Source: an uncultured Clostridia bacterium (GTDB lineage Bacteria; Bacillota; Clostridia; Oscillospirales; Acutalibacteraceae). Taken from it: 42,763 nucleotides of DNA. The number at the start of each line of letters is the position of its first letter. Within the stretch, counting starts at the first letter, position 1. Below, one piece after another: positions 1-8,998 of the stretch. The notes beneath the pieces are model-generated. The model saw only the letters and a program-made list of their open reading frames with translations. It ran no database searches and had not been told where the DNA came from. The stretch lies in NCBI GenBank assembly GCA_945983355.1, contig CAMFSU010000050.1, positions 1-42,763 on the forward strand. Reading direction: 5' to 3'. The position numbers and the translations under genes are program-made.

Positions 1-1054
1 GTGTTTGCATATCAATAACCTTTAACGAATTGCCAACCCTTTCAATATAAACATATTTATCAAAATAGTCTTTATATGTCCTTTGTCCCAACTTTAAAAT
101 ATGTGTAAATTTCACACGGCAGCTGTAAAGATTATCGCTATATTTATGTGCTTCAGAAAATGAAATATCCTCAAAATCATAACCTGTATGTGTCCAAACC
201 CAAAGCTCCGTTTTTCTTACATAGTTATAAAATTCGGTTGAGGTATCAAACATATACGAAATACTGCCAAGCGATGCATCCTCCTGCATAAACTTTGCAT
301 AGCCCTGACTTGCATTTAAAGCGTGGTTTTTAAGTGCATCAAGCTCAGCCGCTTCCATACCCTGTGCAATGGTGTAAACGCCGTTATTTTCAGAAACTGC
401 AACCTCTGTGCCGTCGGCACGATATGCTTTAATTTCCATCTTGTCGGAAATTAAATTTTTAAGCTTTACAGTTTGAAGTGTGGTTACATTTTTATCCCCA
501 ATTTTATCAGTTAAAATTTTAGGAAGTGTATTATCAATGCGGTCCTCTTTTTTAACCTCAATACCGTTTATCATAAGCTTAATGTCAGACGGTACGTGAA
601 TTTCATAGTTTTTACAAATACTGCTGTCAAGCTCGGCAACGCCGACAACATAACCCTTTATGCCATATTTGCCACTTTTTTCGGACTTTTTAAGATAAAA
701 GGTTAAAAGGTTGTTATCCCCTGCCTTAATGTTATAAACCTCGGTATAACCGTCGCGTTTTTTACCTGATGAACCAATAGAGAGCTCTTTATCGCCAACG
801 ATTTTCTTAAAAACATCGTTTATAATATTTTTGTTTTCATAAGCCGAAAGCGGAATATCAAATTCTTCAATAGCGCCGCTTAAATCGCCTTTTTGCAAAT
901 ACTCGGTAACAATTTTATCCATAAGACCTGTCGGCTGTGCGGCCTCATATACACCAAGAACAGAATGAAGCACAAAAAGACCAATTATAAGCAAAACCAA
1001 AAAAACCGCAATAACGGAAAAATAAATTTTATAAAATAATGGTTTATTTTTCAT
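1..1054 (-). CDS. Membrane-anchored protein of unknown function (3' end outside window)
   Basis: I do not recognise a family with certainty. The reading frame is open from an ATG at 1054 to the window edge, giving about 351 residues with no stop. It starts with a short basic segment and one hydrophobic stretch (about residues 9-32, rich in V, L, I and F), so it is probably a single-pass membrane protein with an extracellular domain. The visible part after the anchor is hydrophilic and mixed alpha/beta, with no cysteine motif or catalytic signature that I can name. The start follows a GGAGG ribosome binding site and sits three bases after the stop codon of the glycosyltransferase fusion gene, so the two are almost certainly co-transcribed and translationally coupled. 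A role in cell-envelope glycan metabolism would be an inference from this neighbour only. Confidence 0.75.
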   Translation of the reverse strand, partial: MKNKPLFYKIYFSVIAVFLVLLIIGLFVLHSVLGVYEAAQPTGLMDKIVTEYLQKGDLSGAIEEFDIPLSAYENKNIINDVFKKIVGDKELSIGSSGKKRDGYTEVYNIKAGDNNLLTFYLKKSEKSGKYGIKGYVVGVAELDSSICKNYEIHVPSDIKLMINGIEVKKEDRIDNTLPKILTDKIGDKNVTTLQTVKLKNLISDKMEIKAYRADGTEVAVSENNGVYTIAQGMEAAELDALKNHALNASQGYAKFMQEDASLGSISYMFDTSTEFYNYVRKTELWVWTHTGYDFEDISFSEAHKYSDNLYSCRVKFTHILKLGQRTYKDYFDKYVYIERVGNSLKVIDMQT

Positions 1055-1057
1055 TTT

Positions 1058-3223
1058 CTATTCCTCCGCAACGATAAAGCAGGTTGGTAAACGTCGAGGT
1101 GTTGTAAATGCCTTATACTGATTTACAAGACCCTGCTTTTGATAAGTGTCAAACTTGGATGTATCCAAATTATAAACATTATAATAATCACGATAGTACA
1201 TCATTGCTGATGAGCCACCGTCAAGCATACCTGCACTAACAACGCCGTATTCAACCAAAATATCAATAACATCATTTCGGGTGGCACCAATACTGCTGGC
1301 GCTTCTACCGTCGGTTACAATCATAATTACCGTGCCGTCAGCACGCTGACCGATAGCAGTACGCTGTGCAGCGCCAAGGTTTCCGTCGCCATAGTGAAGA
1401 TTAACCTTGCCAATGCTACCGTCTTCTTTAACGGTGTGGTCAATAAGCAAATTACCCGTTTGGAAGCAAACCGCATCACGAATGCCAAGCTTTTCGGCCT
1501 TTTCAACTGTCATACCCTCAAAACAAACAAACTTGTTTTCATTTGTAAAGCCCATAAAGGTACGACTGCCGTTGCCACCCCAAACCTTTTTGCCAAACGA
1601 ATAGGTAAGCCCCATTGGCTGCGCACCAGTACCTGTGCCGCCACCGTCGGCAAATTCGCCTGCATTGATTATTGCAAGCGCTTTGTATTTTTCAGCGAAA
1701 TCGAAAATTCGCTTACCACCTGTGGCAGTGGCAAAATTCTCACTTGAAACGCCAACCTTAACACGCTTGGGGTCCTTAACCATTAAAAGATATGCCTTAA
1801 AGTTTGGCTTTTGGATAAAGATAAGCTTTGTACCGTTTTTGGCATCCTTCCACTCATCCTCATCGGTAGAATCAACATATTGGTCAACATCAATACTGTC
1901 GGTGCTGATTTTATGACTGTTATCAACAATTTGCTGAACCTTTTCTTTTGAAAGGAAAAGGCGTGGTACCCATTTTGTTGCACTTGCCTGCATAGCCGAA
2001 AGCACCAACATATCACGCATTGTTTCACTTGGGCCGTAGGACACAACAAAGCCGGCCGAAAATGCGGTGACAATTACAAGCAAAAGTGCTGTTCCAACCG
2101 AAATTAGTGAACGGTTAATAACATTTTTAACTGTAAGCTTTTTCTTGGGAGCTTCAATTTCCTCTTTGTCTTTATTTGCTGTGCTGAAAACCCAAGTTTG
2201 CTGAATACGATAGCTTATAAAGAAAAGCACCATGTCAACAATTAACTTTATAACTGTTTTAATTTCGGGATTTTCAGAAAGAAGTACAGACAAAAGTGTT
2301 ACCAAGCCGGCGGATATAAGCATTTGCGGTATTGCCAACAAATAATAACGAACAACCGCTTTTTTAGAGCTGCCCTCAAAATCAAAAACTGATTTGCGAT
2401 TTATTGTAAAGTTTGTAAAAGATGAAACCGCCCTTGCAATAACAGTAGAAAGTAAAACACCGAAATTGCAGAACTTGCTTAAAATATAAAAAATCAACAA
2501 ATCAATAACAGAAGAAGCAACTGAGCTTACTAAAAAGCCCAAAATAAAGCTGTAAACTCTTATAGAATCTCTAACAGTTTTAAAATGTGACTCGTGCTTA
2601 CCCTCTTCTTCATAAAGAGTTTGAATTGTTACTTCATGCATTTTAATGCCCGTTTGCTTAAATTTTAAAAGCATATTGGTTTCATATTCAAACCTGTCGC
2701 CCTTTACATTAAGCAAAAACGGAAGATGCTCTATCGGGAAGCCGCGAAGACCTGTCTGTGTGTCCGAAATTTTAATACCGCATAGAAGCTTAAAAACAAG
2801 GGAGGTTGTTTTGTTGCCAAAACGACTCCTTGGTGGCACCTGCGGAAGTGAAAAATCACGACAACCTAAAACGATTTTATCCTTTTGCTCAATAAGTGCT
2901 TCAGCACATTTTTTAACATCCTCCGGTGCGTGCTGACCGTCACCATCAACGGTAATTACACCCTTTAAGGTTGTTGAAAACTTTAAAATAAACTTAAAGG
3001 CAGTTTTAATTGCGGCGCCCTTTCCCTTGTTATAAGAATGTCTTAAAACAATGAAATTGTTTTCTTTATCGGTTTCGGGGAAATTGCCTTGATGTGCGGC
3101 ATCACTACCGTCATCCACAATTATGAAATTTTTAAAGCCAACCGCTTTAAGCCCCTCTACCGTTTTCATAAGCTTTTCATCAGGGTTGAGCGAGGGTATT
3201 AAAATGCAAATTTCATTAAACAT
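1058..3223 (-). CDS. Fusion protein: family 2 glycosyltransferase + GtrA-like membrane domain + phosphodiester glycosidase domain
   Basis: 721 residues in three recognisable parts. Residues about 5-225 are a GT-A fold glycosyltransferase of the dolichol-phosphate mannosyltransferase type, with DDGSD at 37-41 and DGDGQH at 93-98 as nucleotide-sugar/metal-binding motifs. Residues about 225-350 hold several hydrophobic helices resembling GtrA, the family thought to flip or handle polyprenyl-linked sugars. After a further membrane segment near 370-395, the rest is probably extracellular and ends with a phosphodiester glycosidase (NAGPA-type) domain containing the hallmark LDGGSS at 667-672. The likely role is making a lipid-linked sugar inside and trimming or editing a sugar phosphodiester outside, in envelope polymer synthesis. 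GAGG lies 7 bases before the ATG. Each domain is well supported; substrate and the combined activity are inference. Confidence 0.85.
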   Translation of the reverse strand: MFNEICILIPSLNPDEKLMKTVEGLKAVGFKNFIIVDDGSDAAHQGNFPETDKENNFIVLRHSYNKGKGAAIKTAFKFILKFSTTLKGVITVDGDGQHAPEDVKKCAEALIEQKDKIVLGCRDFSLPQVPPRSRFGNKTTSLVFKLLCGIKISDTQTGLRGFPIEHLPFLLNVKGDRFEYETNMLLKFKQTGIKMHEVTIQTLYEEEGKHESHFKTVRDSIRVYSFILGFLVSSVASSVIDLLIFYILSKFCNFGVLLSTVIARAVSSFTNFTINRKSVFDFEGSSKKAVVRYYLLAIPQMLISAGLVTLLSVLLSENPEIKTVIKLIVDMVLFFISYRIQQTWVFSTANKDKEEIEAPKKKLTVKNVINRSLISVGTALLLVIVTAFSAGFVVSYGPSETMRDMLVLSAMQASATKWVPRLFLSKEKVQQIVDNSHKISTDSIDVDQYVDSTDEDEWKDAKNGTKLIFIQKPNFKAYLLMVKDPKRVKVGVSSENFATATGGKRIFDFAEKYKALAIINAGEFADGGGTGTGAQPMGLTYSFGKKVWGGNGSRTFMGFTNENKFVCFEGMTVEKAEKLGIRDAVCFQTGNLLIDHTVKEDGSIGKVNLHYGDGNLGAAQRTAIGQRADGTVIMIVTDGRSASSIGATRNDVIDILVEYGVVSAGMLDGGSSAMMYYRDYYNVYNLDTSKFDTYQKQGLVNQYKAFTTPRRLPTCFIVAEE

Positions 3224-3260
3224 AATTAAACCTCAAAAATTTAGTATTTAGACACTCAAA

Positions 3261-3286
3261 GGCGACAGCCCGCAAGAGCTATCGCC
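3261..3286 (-). terminator. Hairpin between PRPP synthetase and glycosyltransferase fusion
   Basis: An inverted repeat (GGCGATAGC paired with GCTGTCGCC, one G-T pair) sits 18 bases after the stop of the PRPP synthetase gene and about 37 bases before the next start. The bases after it on the minus strand contain only a short T run, so it is a weak or partial terminator at best and may instead attenuate read-through into the glycosyltransferase gene. Confidence 0.5.
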
Positions 3287-3303
3287 AGTGAAATCTTATA
3301 AAA

Positions 3304-4431
3304 TTATTTTTCTTTATATTCCTTTACAACCTTTTGAATACGGTCAACAGGGTCTAAAAGCTTGCTGATTGAATTATCATAGTTAAGTGTTTCAATAAGC
3401 AAAGCAATGTACTTTGACATATTAACACTGCAATACCATTCACGAGATAAAAGTTCAGGCGATTGGTAAATAAGGTTGGTAGTAAATACCTTATCGATAA
3501 GACCGTTTGCGTAATATTCATCGAACTTATCAAGGCCATCTACAAACAAGCCAAAGGTTGAGAAAACAAAAATGCGATTTGCACCGCGTTCTTTAAGCTT
3601 TGCGGCAATATCAAGCATTGATTCACCCGAAGAAATCATATCATCTACAATAATTAAATCCTTGCCTGTGATATCGTTGCCCAAAAATTCGTGTGCTTCA
3701 ATAGGATTTTTGCCGTTTACTATGACCGAATAGTTGCGGCGCTTATAGAACATACCAAGCTCTAAGCCCAAAACTGATGAATAGTAAATGCAACGACCCA
3801 TACCACCCTCGTCGGGAGAAACTATCATAGTATGTTCGCGGTCGATTTTAATATCAGGAACGGTGCGAAGCAAAGCTTTTATCATTTGATATGCGGCTTG
3901 TACATTATCAAAACCGTCAAGCGGTATTGCATTATTAACACGGGGGTCGTGAGCGTCAAATGTGATAATGTTTTTAACACCAATTGCCACAAGCTCCTGT
4001 AAAGCCATTGCACAGTCCATAGATTCCCTTGCGGTTCTTCTGTGCTGTCTGCCCTCGTAAAGCATTGGCATAATTACTGTTATACGGCGTGCTTTACCGC
4101 CTAATGCGGCAATTACGCGTTTTAAATCTTGGAAGTGGTCGTCAGGACTCATTGGAACGGTTTTGCCGTACATTTTATATTCAACGCTGTAATTAAAGCA
4201 GTCGCAAAGGATATAAGCGTCAATACCGCGGGCGGTATGCTTTAAAACTGCCTTTGCTTCACCTGTGCCAAAGCGTGGGCAATGCGGCTGCACAATAAAG
4301 GTGTCGTTTTCATCGGCTTCGCGCCAATTTTTTAAGTAATAGTCTACCTTTGATGCAATGTCCTCGCAGCCCTTCATACTGATAAGTGCTAAGTCACCGT
4401 AAGGTGTGTGTTTGAAATCGATTTTCGCCAT
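3304..4431 (-). CDS. prs: Ribose-phosphate pyrophosphokinase (PRPP synthetase), divergent long form
   Basis: Catalyses ATP + ribose 5-phosphate to PRPP + AMP in the cytosol, feeding purine, pyrimidine, NAD, histidine and tryptophan synthesis. The C-terminal half has the PRPP-binding loop (IIVDDMISSGESM, about residues 257-269), the hallmark of type I phosphoribosyltransferases and PRPP synthetases. An FGTGEAKA segment near residue 55 corresponds to the usual FSNGE region, and ITFDAHDPRVNNAIP to the usual TVDLH region. At 375 residues it is longer than the typical 310-320, and the usual ARQDRK catalytic segment is replaced by a YEGRQHRRTARES version, so it belongs to a divergent branch. The start is ATG with GGAGG 7 bases upstream, transcribed from a promoter divergent to thyX. 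PRPP synthetase is the best call; an atypical diphosphokinase is a less likely alternative. Confidence 0.85.
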   Translation of the reverse strand: MAKIDFKHTPYGDLALISMKGCEDIASKVDYYLKNWREADENDTFIVQPHCPRFGTGEAKAVLKHTARGIDAYILCDCFNYSVEYKMYGKTVPMSPDDHFQDLKRVIAALGGKARRITVIMPMLYEGRQHRRTARESMDCAMALQELVAIGVKNIITFDAHDPRVNNAIPLDGFDNVQAAYQMIKALLRTVPDIKIDREHTMIVSPDEGGMGRCIYYSSVLGLELGMFYKRRNYSVIVNGKNPIEAHEFLGNDITGKDLIIVDDMISSGESMLDIAAKLKERGANRIFVFSTFGLFVDGLDKFDEYYANGLIDKVFTTNLIYQSPELLSREWYCSVNMSKYIALLIETLNYDNSISKLLDPVDRIQKVVKEYKEK

Positions 4432-4466
4432 TTGCAGACCCCTCCAAGATAAATATCAAATTATTA

Positions 4467-4495
4467 GTTATATAATAACACAAAATGCTCGACAA
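4467..4495 (-). promoter_or_regulatory. Promoter for PRPP synthetase
   Basis: On the minus strand, TTGTCG (4495-4490) and TATAAC (4472-4467) are separated by 17 bases, a good sigma-A-type promoter about 35 bases before the ATG. It is divergent from the thyX promoter; the stretch between them is very A/T-rich and holds no gene. Confidence 0.65.
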
Positions 4496-4602
4496 AAAAA
4501 GACTTTTTTAACAAAAAAATATATAAACTTTTTGAAGAAAAACCATTTTTTTCTAAACTATTATACAAATTTCACTAAAATATCAAAATATAACGAAATT
4601 TG

Positions 4603-4631
4603 TTGAATAATTTGCTTTAATTTGATATAAT
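4603..4631 (+). promoter_or_regulatory. Promoter for thyX-tmk
   Basis: TTGAAT (4603-4608) and a perfect TATAAT (4626-4631) are separated by exactly 17 bases, about 40 bases before the thyX start. This is a consensus-type sigma-A promoter. Confidence 0.8.
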
Positions 4632-4670
4632 GATTTTGATTACACAAAGAATAATTTTAAGGGTGATTTT

Positions 4671-5444
4671 ATGGCAAATGTTTATCTTTTAACCTATACC
4701 CCAAATCCCGAGCATTCTATCGCTGCGGCAGCAAAGCTTTGTTACAGCGCATCAACAATTTCTGATTTAAGAAATAACCTAACCGATGAAAAGGCAGCGC
4801 AGTTTGTTGAAATGCTTTCGGAAATCGGTCACGAAAGTCCTATCGAACACGCAAGCTTTACCTTTGGGATTGAGGGTGTTTCCCGTGCTTTATTGGCACA
4901 AATTACCCGACATAGAATGGCATCATTTTCGGTTAAAAGCCAACGCTACGTGCGTGAGGGTGCGTTTGAATATGTAACCCCGCCCGAAATTGAAAATATT
5001 CCCGAAGCCAAAAAAATTTATGATGAAATTATGACAGAAGACCAAAAGCGTTATGATGCATTGGCTGAGATTTTAAAGCAACAGCACATTAAAACCTTTT
5101 TAGCCGAAGGTAAGGATGAAAAAACCGCAAACCGCTTGGCTGAAAAGAAAGCCATTGAGGATGCACGCTTTGTTTTGCCCAACGCCTGCGAAACCCAAAT
5201 GGTTTTAACAATGAACGCAAGGTCGCTAATGAACTTTTTCAGGCACCGTTGCTGTAACCGTGCACAATGGGAAATTAAAGATGTTGCCGACCAAATGTTA
5301 TCCCTTGTTTTAAAGGTTGCGCCAAACTTGTTTAAAAATGCGGGTCCCGCTTGTGTCAGTGGTCCTTGTCCCGAAGGCAAAATGACCTGCGGGCATTATA
5401 AAGAAATTAACGAATTTTATAAAGGACTTAAAAAAAATGGGTAA
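4671..5444 (+). CDS. thyX: FAD-dependent thymidylate synthase ThyX
   Basis: Makes dTMP from dUMP using methylenetetrahydrofolate, FAD and NADPH; it replaces ThyA, and no thyA is seen here. The diagnostic ThyX motif RHR-x7-S is present as RHR at 80-82 and Ser90, in a well conserved block that continues into SQRYV. The length of 257 residues fits the family. A further conserved segment with paired cysteines ([13 protein letters not shown]) binds flavin and dUMP in homologues. The ATG follows a GGGTGAT site and a consensus promoter. The 3' end overlaps the start of thymidylate kinase by 8 bases, so the two successive steps dUMP to dTMP to dTDP are translationally coupled. Confidence 0.96.
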   Translation: MANVYLLTYTPNPEHSIAAAAKLCYSASTISDLRNNLTDEKAAQFVEMLSEIGHESPIEHASFTFGIEGVSRALLAQITRHRMASFSVKSQRYVREGAFEYVTPPEIENIPEAKKIYDEIMTEDQKRYDALAEILKQQHIKTFLAEGKDEKTANRLAEKKAIEDARFVLPNACETQMVLTMNARSLMNFFRHRCCNRAQWEIKDVADQMLSLVLKVAPNLFKNAGPACVSGPCPEGKMTCGHYKEINEFYKGLKKNG

Positions 5445-6099
5445 ACTTATCGTTTTAGAAGGTCTTGACGGAAGTGGTAAATCAACACAACTTGATTTAT
5501 TACCTGAAAACCTTAAAAAAGCAGGCATTGACTGTAAGAAGGTTTCTTTTCCCGATTATGACAATCCTTCAAGCACATTGGTTAAAATGTATTTAGCGGG
5601 TGATTTTGGCGACAAGCCGGGTGATGTTAACGCTTATGCAGCATCAACCTTTTACTGTGTTGACCGATATGCCTCCTTTAAAGCAAATTGGGGCGAATTT
5701 TATAATAATGGCGGCACAATAGTTTCGGGCCGATATACAACCTCTAACGCTGTTCATCAATGCTCAAAATTGCCCGAAAGCGAATGGGAAGCTTTTTTAA
5801 ATTGGCTTTATGATTTTGAATATAACAAGGTTGCTATTCCAAAGCCCGATAAGGTAATTTTTCTTGATATGCCGATTGAGGTTTCACAAAAGCTTTTGTC
5901 AAAGCGTTACGAGGGCGACGAAGCGAAAAAAGACATTCACGAAAAGGATACCGAATACCTTGAAAAATGCAGAAAAGCGGCAATTTTCACCGCTAAATAT
6001 TCTAATTGGGATATTATCCCCTGCTCTGAAAACGGTGAGGCACGCAGTATCGAAGACATTGCAAATGATATTTTAAAATGCGTTTTGGAGATTTACTAA
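5437..6099 (+). CDS. tmk: Thymidylate kinase
   Basis: Phosphorylates dTMP to dTDP with ATP. The P-loop GLDGSGKST is at residues 9-17, and the DRYASF segment matches the dTMP-binding DR(Y/H) motif. [17 protein letters not shown] stretch forms the lid/LID-like region near residue 150. The length of 220 residues is slightly above the usual 205-215. It begins inside the last codons of thyX, which fits its role as the next enzyme in the pathway. The sequence [11 protein letters not shown] resembles the longer thymidylate kinases of Clostridia rather than the enterobacterial form. It is followed after one base by the DJ-1/PfpI gene. Confidence 0.94.
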   Translation: MGKLIVLEGLDGSGKSTQLDLLPENLKKAGIDCKKVSFPDYDNPSSTLVKMYLAGDFGDKPGDVNAYAASTFYCVDRYASFKANWGEFYNNGGTIVSGRYTTSNAVHQCSKLPESEWEAFLNWLYDFEYNKVAIPKPDKVIFLDMPIEVSQKLLSKRYEGDEAKKDIHEKDTEYLEKCRKAAIFTAKYSNWDIIPCSENGEARSIEDIANDILKCVLEIY

Positions 6100-6100
6100 T

Positions 6101-6640
6101 ATGATTTATGTGTTTTTAGCAAACGGTTTTGAAGAGTGTGAGTCGCTTGTCCCTGTTGATATCTTGCGCAGGGCTGGTTTTGACCTTAAAACCGTTGGTG
6201 TTGGCGGCAAAACAATTGTTGGCGCACACGACATTTCGGTTGTATGTGACATTGAGACAAAGGATGTTGTTTTAAAAAATATTGAAGCCGTTATATTACC
6301 TGGTGGTATGCCGGGTACCATAAATTTAGAAAATGATGATATTGTTCAAAAATCAATTGATTATGCAAACGAAAACAATTTACTTATTGGTGCCATTTGT
6401 GCCGCCCCCTCTATTTTGGGGCACAAGGGCATTTTAAAAGGCAAAAAAGCCACCTGTTTTGACGGCTTTGAAGATGATTTAATTGGTGCCGATGTTATAA
6501 ACACCGCTGTGGTGCGTGATGGCAACATTATCACCGCAAAGGGCGCGGGTGTTGCTTTTGAGTTTGGGTTTGAACTTTTAACCTATCTTACCAACAAAGA
6601 AAACACTGAAAAACTTAAAAATACAATGAAATTTATTTGA
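6101..6640 (+). CDS. DJ-1/PfpI family protein
   Basis: 179 residues of the DJ-1/PfpI (class I glutamine amidotransferase-like) fold. The nucleophile elbow is GAICAAPSILG with the reactive cysteine at residue 100, and an acidic FEECE segment near residues 10-14 matches the conserved glutamate that tunes this cysteine in DJ-1. PGGMPG at about 67-72 is also typical. Bacterial members include ThiJ/YajL-like covalent chaperones and proposed deglycases; the exact substrate cannot be told. It starts one base after tmk and lies 14 bases before mltG, so it is part of the same plus-strand run. A housekeeping oxidative or carbonyl-stress role is an inference. Confidence 0.88.
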   Translation: MIYVFLANGFEECESLVPVDILRRAGFDLKTVGVGGKTIVGAHDISVVCDIETKDVVLKNIEAVILPGGMPGTINLENDDIVQKSIDYANENNLLIGAICAAPSILGHKGILKGKKATCFDGFEDDLIGADVINTAVVRDGNIITAKGAGVAFEFGFELLTYLTNKENTEKLKNTMKFI

Positions 6641-6654
6641 TTTGAGGGTTTTTA

Positions 6655-7743
6655 ATGAAAAAGAATTTTAAAATCATAATCATAAGTGCTATAGCCGTTA
6701 TTTTGGCTGCCATAATTGGCATTTCAGTATTTTTTATTACAGATATGATAGGCAGTAAAAACGGCAAAAATGTTGATGTTGAAATTAAAAAAGGCACTTA
6801 TGCATCACAAATTGCGGAAATTTTGAGTGAAAACGGGATAATCAAGTCCCCCTTGGGTTTTAGAATTTTTGCTAAAATTAAAGGTTATGAAAGCCAATTC
6901 AAATACGGCAATTACGAATTTAACACAGGCGACAGCTATGATGAAATTGCCAAAAAGCTGATGACACAGGGTCAAAAAGCCGCAACAATTACGGTGACTA
7001 TTCCCGAAGGCACAGGCATTAATGATTTTGTCAAAAATGTAAATGGTGAAAAAGTTACTGTGGCGGGCATTGCAAGTATTTTAGAAAAAGCGGGCGTTTG
7101 CACAAAGGCAGATTTTATTGCCGCATTAGAGGAATATGCCCTTGAAAGCAAACTTTTAGCAGGTGCAAAAAACAAAGTTACCTATTATGCACTTGAAGGT
7201 TATCTTTTCCCCGAAACTTATGAATTTTATAAGTTGGAGGATTCTAAAGCGGCTGCCAAATTGGTTGTAGAAAAAATGGTTAAAGAAACCGAAAGCCGTA
7301 TTACCGATGATATGTATAAAAAAGCGGAGCAAATGGGTTATAGCATGCACGAAATTTTAACTATGGCTTCAATCATTCAAATGGAAGCAGGTGTTGACAC
7401 CGATTCTCTGCCCAAAATTGCGGGTGTGTTTTACAACCGACTTAAAAGTCCAAGCTTTACAACACTTGGCTCATCACCAACTATTTTTTACGGCGATTCC
7501 TTTGAGCAAGATGATGATAGATACGACACATATAAAATCAAAGACCTTCCGCCCGGGCCTCTTTGTTCGCCCGGTATTAAAGCTATTAAAGCGGCTTTAA
7601 ACCCCGAAGTCAGCGATTATTTTTACTTTGTAACTGATAAGGACGGCAAGTTTTACTTCCACAAAACCTATGCCGAGCAAAATGTAACTATTGCAAATTT
7701 AAAACAAAACGGAAACTGGATTTATGAATATTACAACAAATAA
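6655..7743 (+). CDS. mltG: Endolytic murein transglycosylase MltG (YceG-like)
   Basis: Cleaves nascent peptidoglycan strands at the membrane and so sets glycan chain length. A single membrane anchor occupies residues about 7-29, followed by a LysM-like region (about 40-110) and the YceG catalytic domain. The signature MASIIQMEAG carries the catalytic glutamate at residue 244; EGYLFPETY at 181-189 and LPPGPLCSPGIKAIKAALNP near residue 300 are other strongly conserved blocks. The length of 362 residues fits Gram-positive members. The start follows a TTTGAGGG site after the DJ-1 gene, and the 3' end overlaps the next gene by 20 bases. The order mltG - U32 protein - penicillin-binding protein next to alaS resembles the Bacillus alaS-yrrL-yrrR neighbourhood. 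Confidence 0.93.
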   Translation: MKKNFKIIIISAIAVILAAIIGISVFFITDMIGSKNGKNVDVEIKKGTYASQIAEILSENGIIKSPLGFRIFAKIKGYESQFKYGNYEFNTGDSYDEIAKKLMTQGQKAATITVTIPEGTGINDFVKNVNGEKVTVAGIASILEKAGVCTKADFIAALEEYALESKLLAGAKNKVTYYALEGYLFPETYEFYKLEDSKAAAKLVVEKMVKETESRITDDMYKKAEQMGYSMHEILTMASIIQMEAGVDTDSLPKIAGVFYNRLKSPSFTTLGSSPTIFYGDSFEQDDDRYDTYKIKDLPPGPLCSPGIKAIKAALNPEVSDYFYFVTDKDGKFYFHKTYAEQNVTIANLKQNGNWIYEYYNK

Positions 7744-8956
7744 AATACCTGAGCTTTTGTGTCCCGCGGGTGACTTGACCCGACTTATTGCGGCAGTTGA
7801 TTATGGCGCTGATGCGGTTTACCTTGCGGGCGAAGAATTTGGTATGCGTACCGCTGCCACTAACTTTGGCGAAGTGGATTTAATCAAGGGTGTAAAATAC
7901 GCCCACGACCACGGTGTTAAGGTGCATGTCACCTGTAACACCATACCCCATAATGATGAAATTCCCCGCTTGCCTGACTTTTTAAAATTTTTAAACGAAA
8001 TTAAGGTTGATGCCATTATAGCTGCCGATTTAGGCACAATTATGATGGTTAAAAAATATGCCCCCGATGTTGATTTACACATTTCGGTGCAGTCAGGTAT
8101 TTGCAACTTTGAAACCGCAAACGCTTTTTATAATTTGGGTGCAAAGCGCATTGTTTTAGCGCGTGAATTATCGCTTAAAGAAATTAAAGAAATTCGCGAA
8201 AAAACACCGAAAGACCTTGAAATTGAAATGTTTGCACATGGGGCAATGTGTGTGTCCTACTCTTCCCGTTGCCTTTTGTCAAGCTATATGACGGGTCGTG
8301 ATGCCAACCGCGGCGACTGTGCACAGCCCTGCCGTTGGAGCTATTCACTTATGGAAGAAAAGCGCCCGGGGCAGTTTTTTGACATTACCGAAACCGAAAA
8401 AGGCACATATATTTTAAATGCTAACGATATGTGTATGGCAGAGCATCTTAAAGAAATTTGCGACGCAGGCGTTGACAGCATTAAAATTGAGGGCAGAGCT
8501 AAATCACACTATTATGTGGCGGTTACTACAAACGCTTATCGCGGTGCGCTTGACAGTTTGAAAAACTATGATGGTGAATGGTCTTGTCCCGCTTGGGTAA
8601 CTGAAGAGCTTAACAAAATAAGCCACCGAAATTATTCGACCGGTTTTTATTTCGGTCAGCCGACAAATTCCCAAACCTATGCCAATGCGGGCTATGTAAG
8701 GGATTATTCGGTTGCGGCCATTGTCGACGGTTATGAAGACGGCAAAATTATTGCCACCCTTAAAAACAAGTTTTTAAAAGGTCAAGAATTTGACTGTTTA
8801 GAGCCAAAAAACAAACCCTTTATTGTTAAGGCAGACACAGTTTATAACGATAAAAACGAAGAAATTGATTCAGCCCCACACCCAATGATGACAATTAAAA
8901 TCCCCTATCCACACCCTGTAAAAGCGGGCTCACTTTTAAGGATGAGGGCTGACTAA
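7724..8956 (+). CDS. U32 peptidase-family protein, probable tRNA uridine-5 hydroxylation protein (TrhP-like)
   Basis: 410 residues of the U32 'collagenase-like peptidase' family, whose studied members (TrhP/YegQ, RlhA, UbiU/UbiV) are Fe-S or prephenate-linked hydroxylation proteins rather than secreted peptidases. The family signature lies at about 169-206, with cysteines 176, 183, 199 and 203 that could ligate an Fe-S cluster. The N-terminal LLCPAGDLTRLIAAVDYGADAVYL stretch begins the TIM-like barrel. The gene overlaps mltG by 20 bases and precedes a penicillin-binding protein, as the Bacillus yrrN/yrrO genes do. TrhP-type tRNA hydroxylation is the most likely role by family and context, but this is not proven by the sequence. 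Confidence 0.88.
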   Translation: MNITTNKIPELLCPAGDLTRLIAAVDYGADAVYLAGEEFGMRTAATNFGEVDLIKGVKYAHDHGVKVHVTCNTIPHNDEIPRLPDFLKFLNEIKVDAIIAADLGTIMMVKKYAPDVDLHISVQSGICNFETANAFYNLGAKRIVLARELSLKEIKEIREKTPKDLEIEMFAHGAMCVSYSSRCLLSSYMTGRDANRGDCAQPCRWSYSLMEEKRPGQFFDITETEKGTYILNANDMCMAEHLKEICDAGVDSIKIEGRAKSHYYVAVTTNAYRGALDSLKNYDGEWSCPAWVTEELNKISHRNYSTGFYFGQPTNSQTYANAGYVRDYSVAAIVDGYEDGKIIATLKNKFLKGQEFDCLEPKNKPFIVKADTVYNDKNEEIDSAPHPMMTIKIPYPHPVKAGSLLRMRAD

Positions 8957-8961
8957 TATTT

Positions 8962-8997
8962 ACACCTCGTGCCAATAATAGACACGAGGTGTTTTTT
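8962..8997 (+). terminator. Intrinsic terminator that also carries the ribosome binding site of the next gene
   Basis: A perfect 10-bp stem (ACACCTCGTG at 8962-8971 with CACGAGGTGT at 8983-8992) is followed by a T run (8992-8997). It follows the U32 gene stop by 5 bases. Its 3' arm contains GAGGTG (8986-8991), which is exactly spaced (7 bases) to serve the ATG of the penicillin-binding protein at 8999. Confidence 0.85.
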
Positions 8998-8998
8998 A

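Noticed and set aside
8969-8998. GTG 8969 as the start of the penicillin-binding protein
   Set aside because: It lies in the terminator stem with no ribosome binding site; ATG 8999 has GAGGTG at the right distance.
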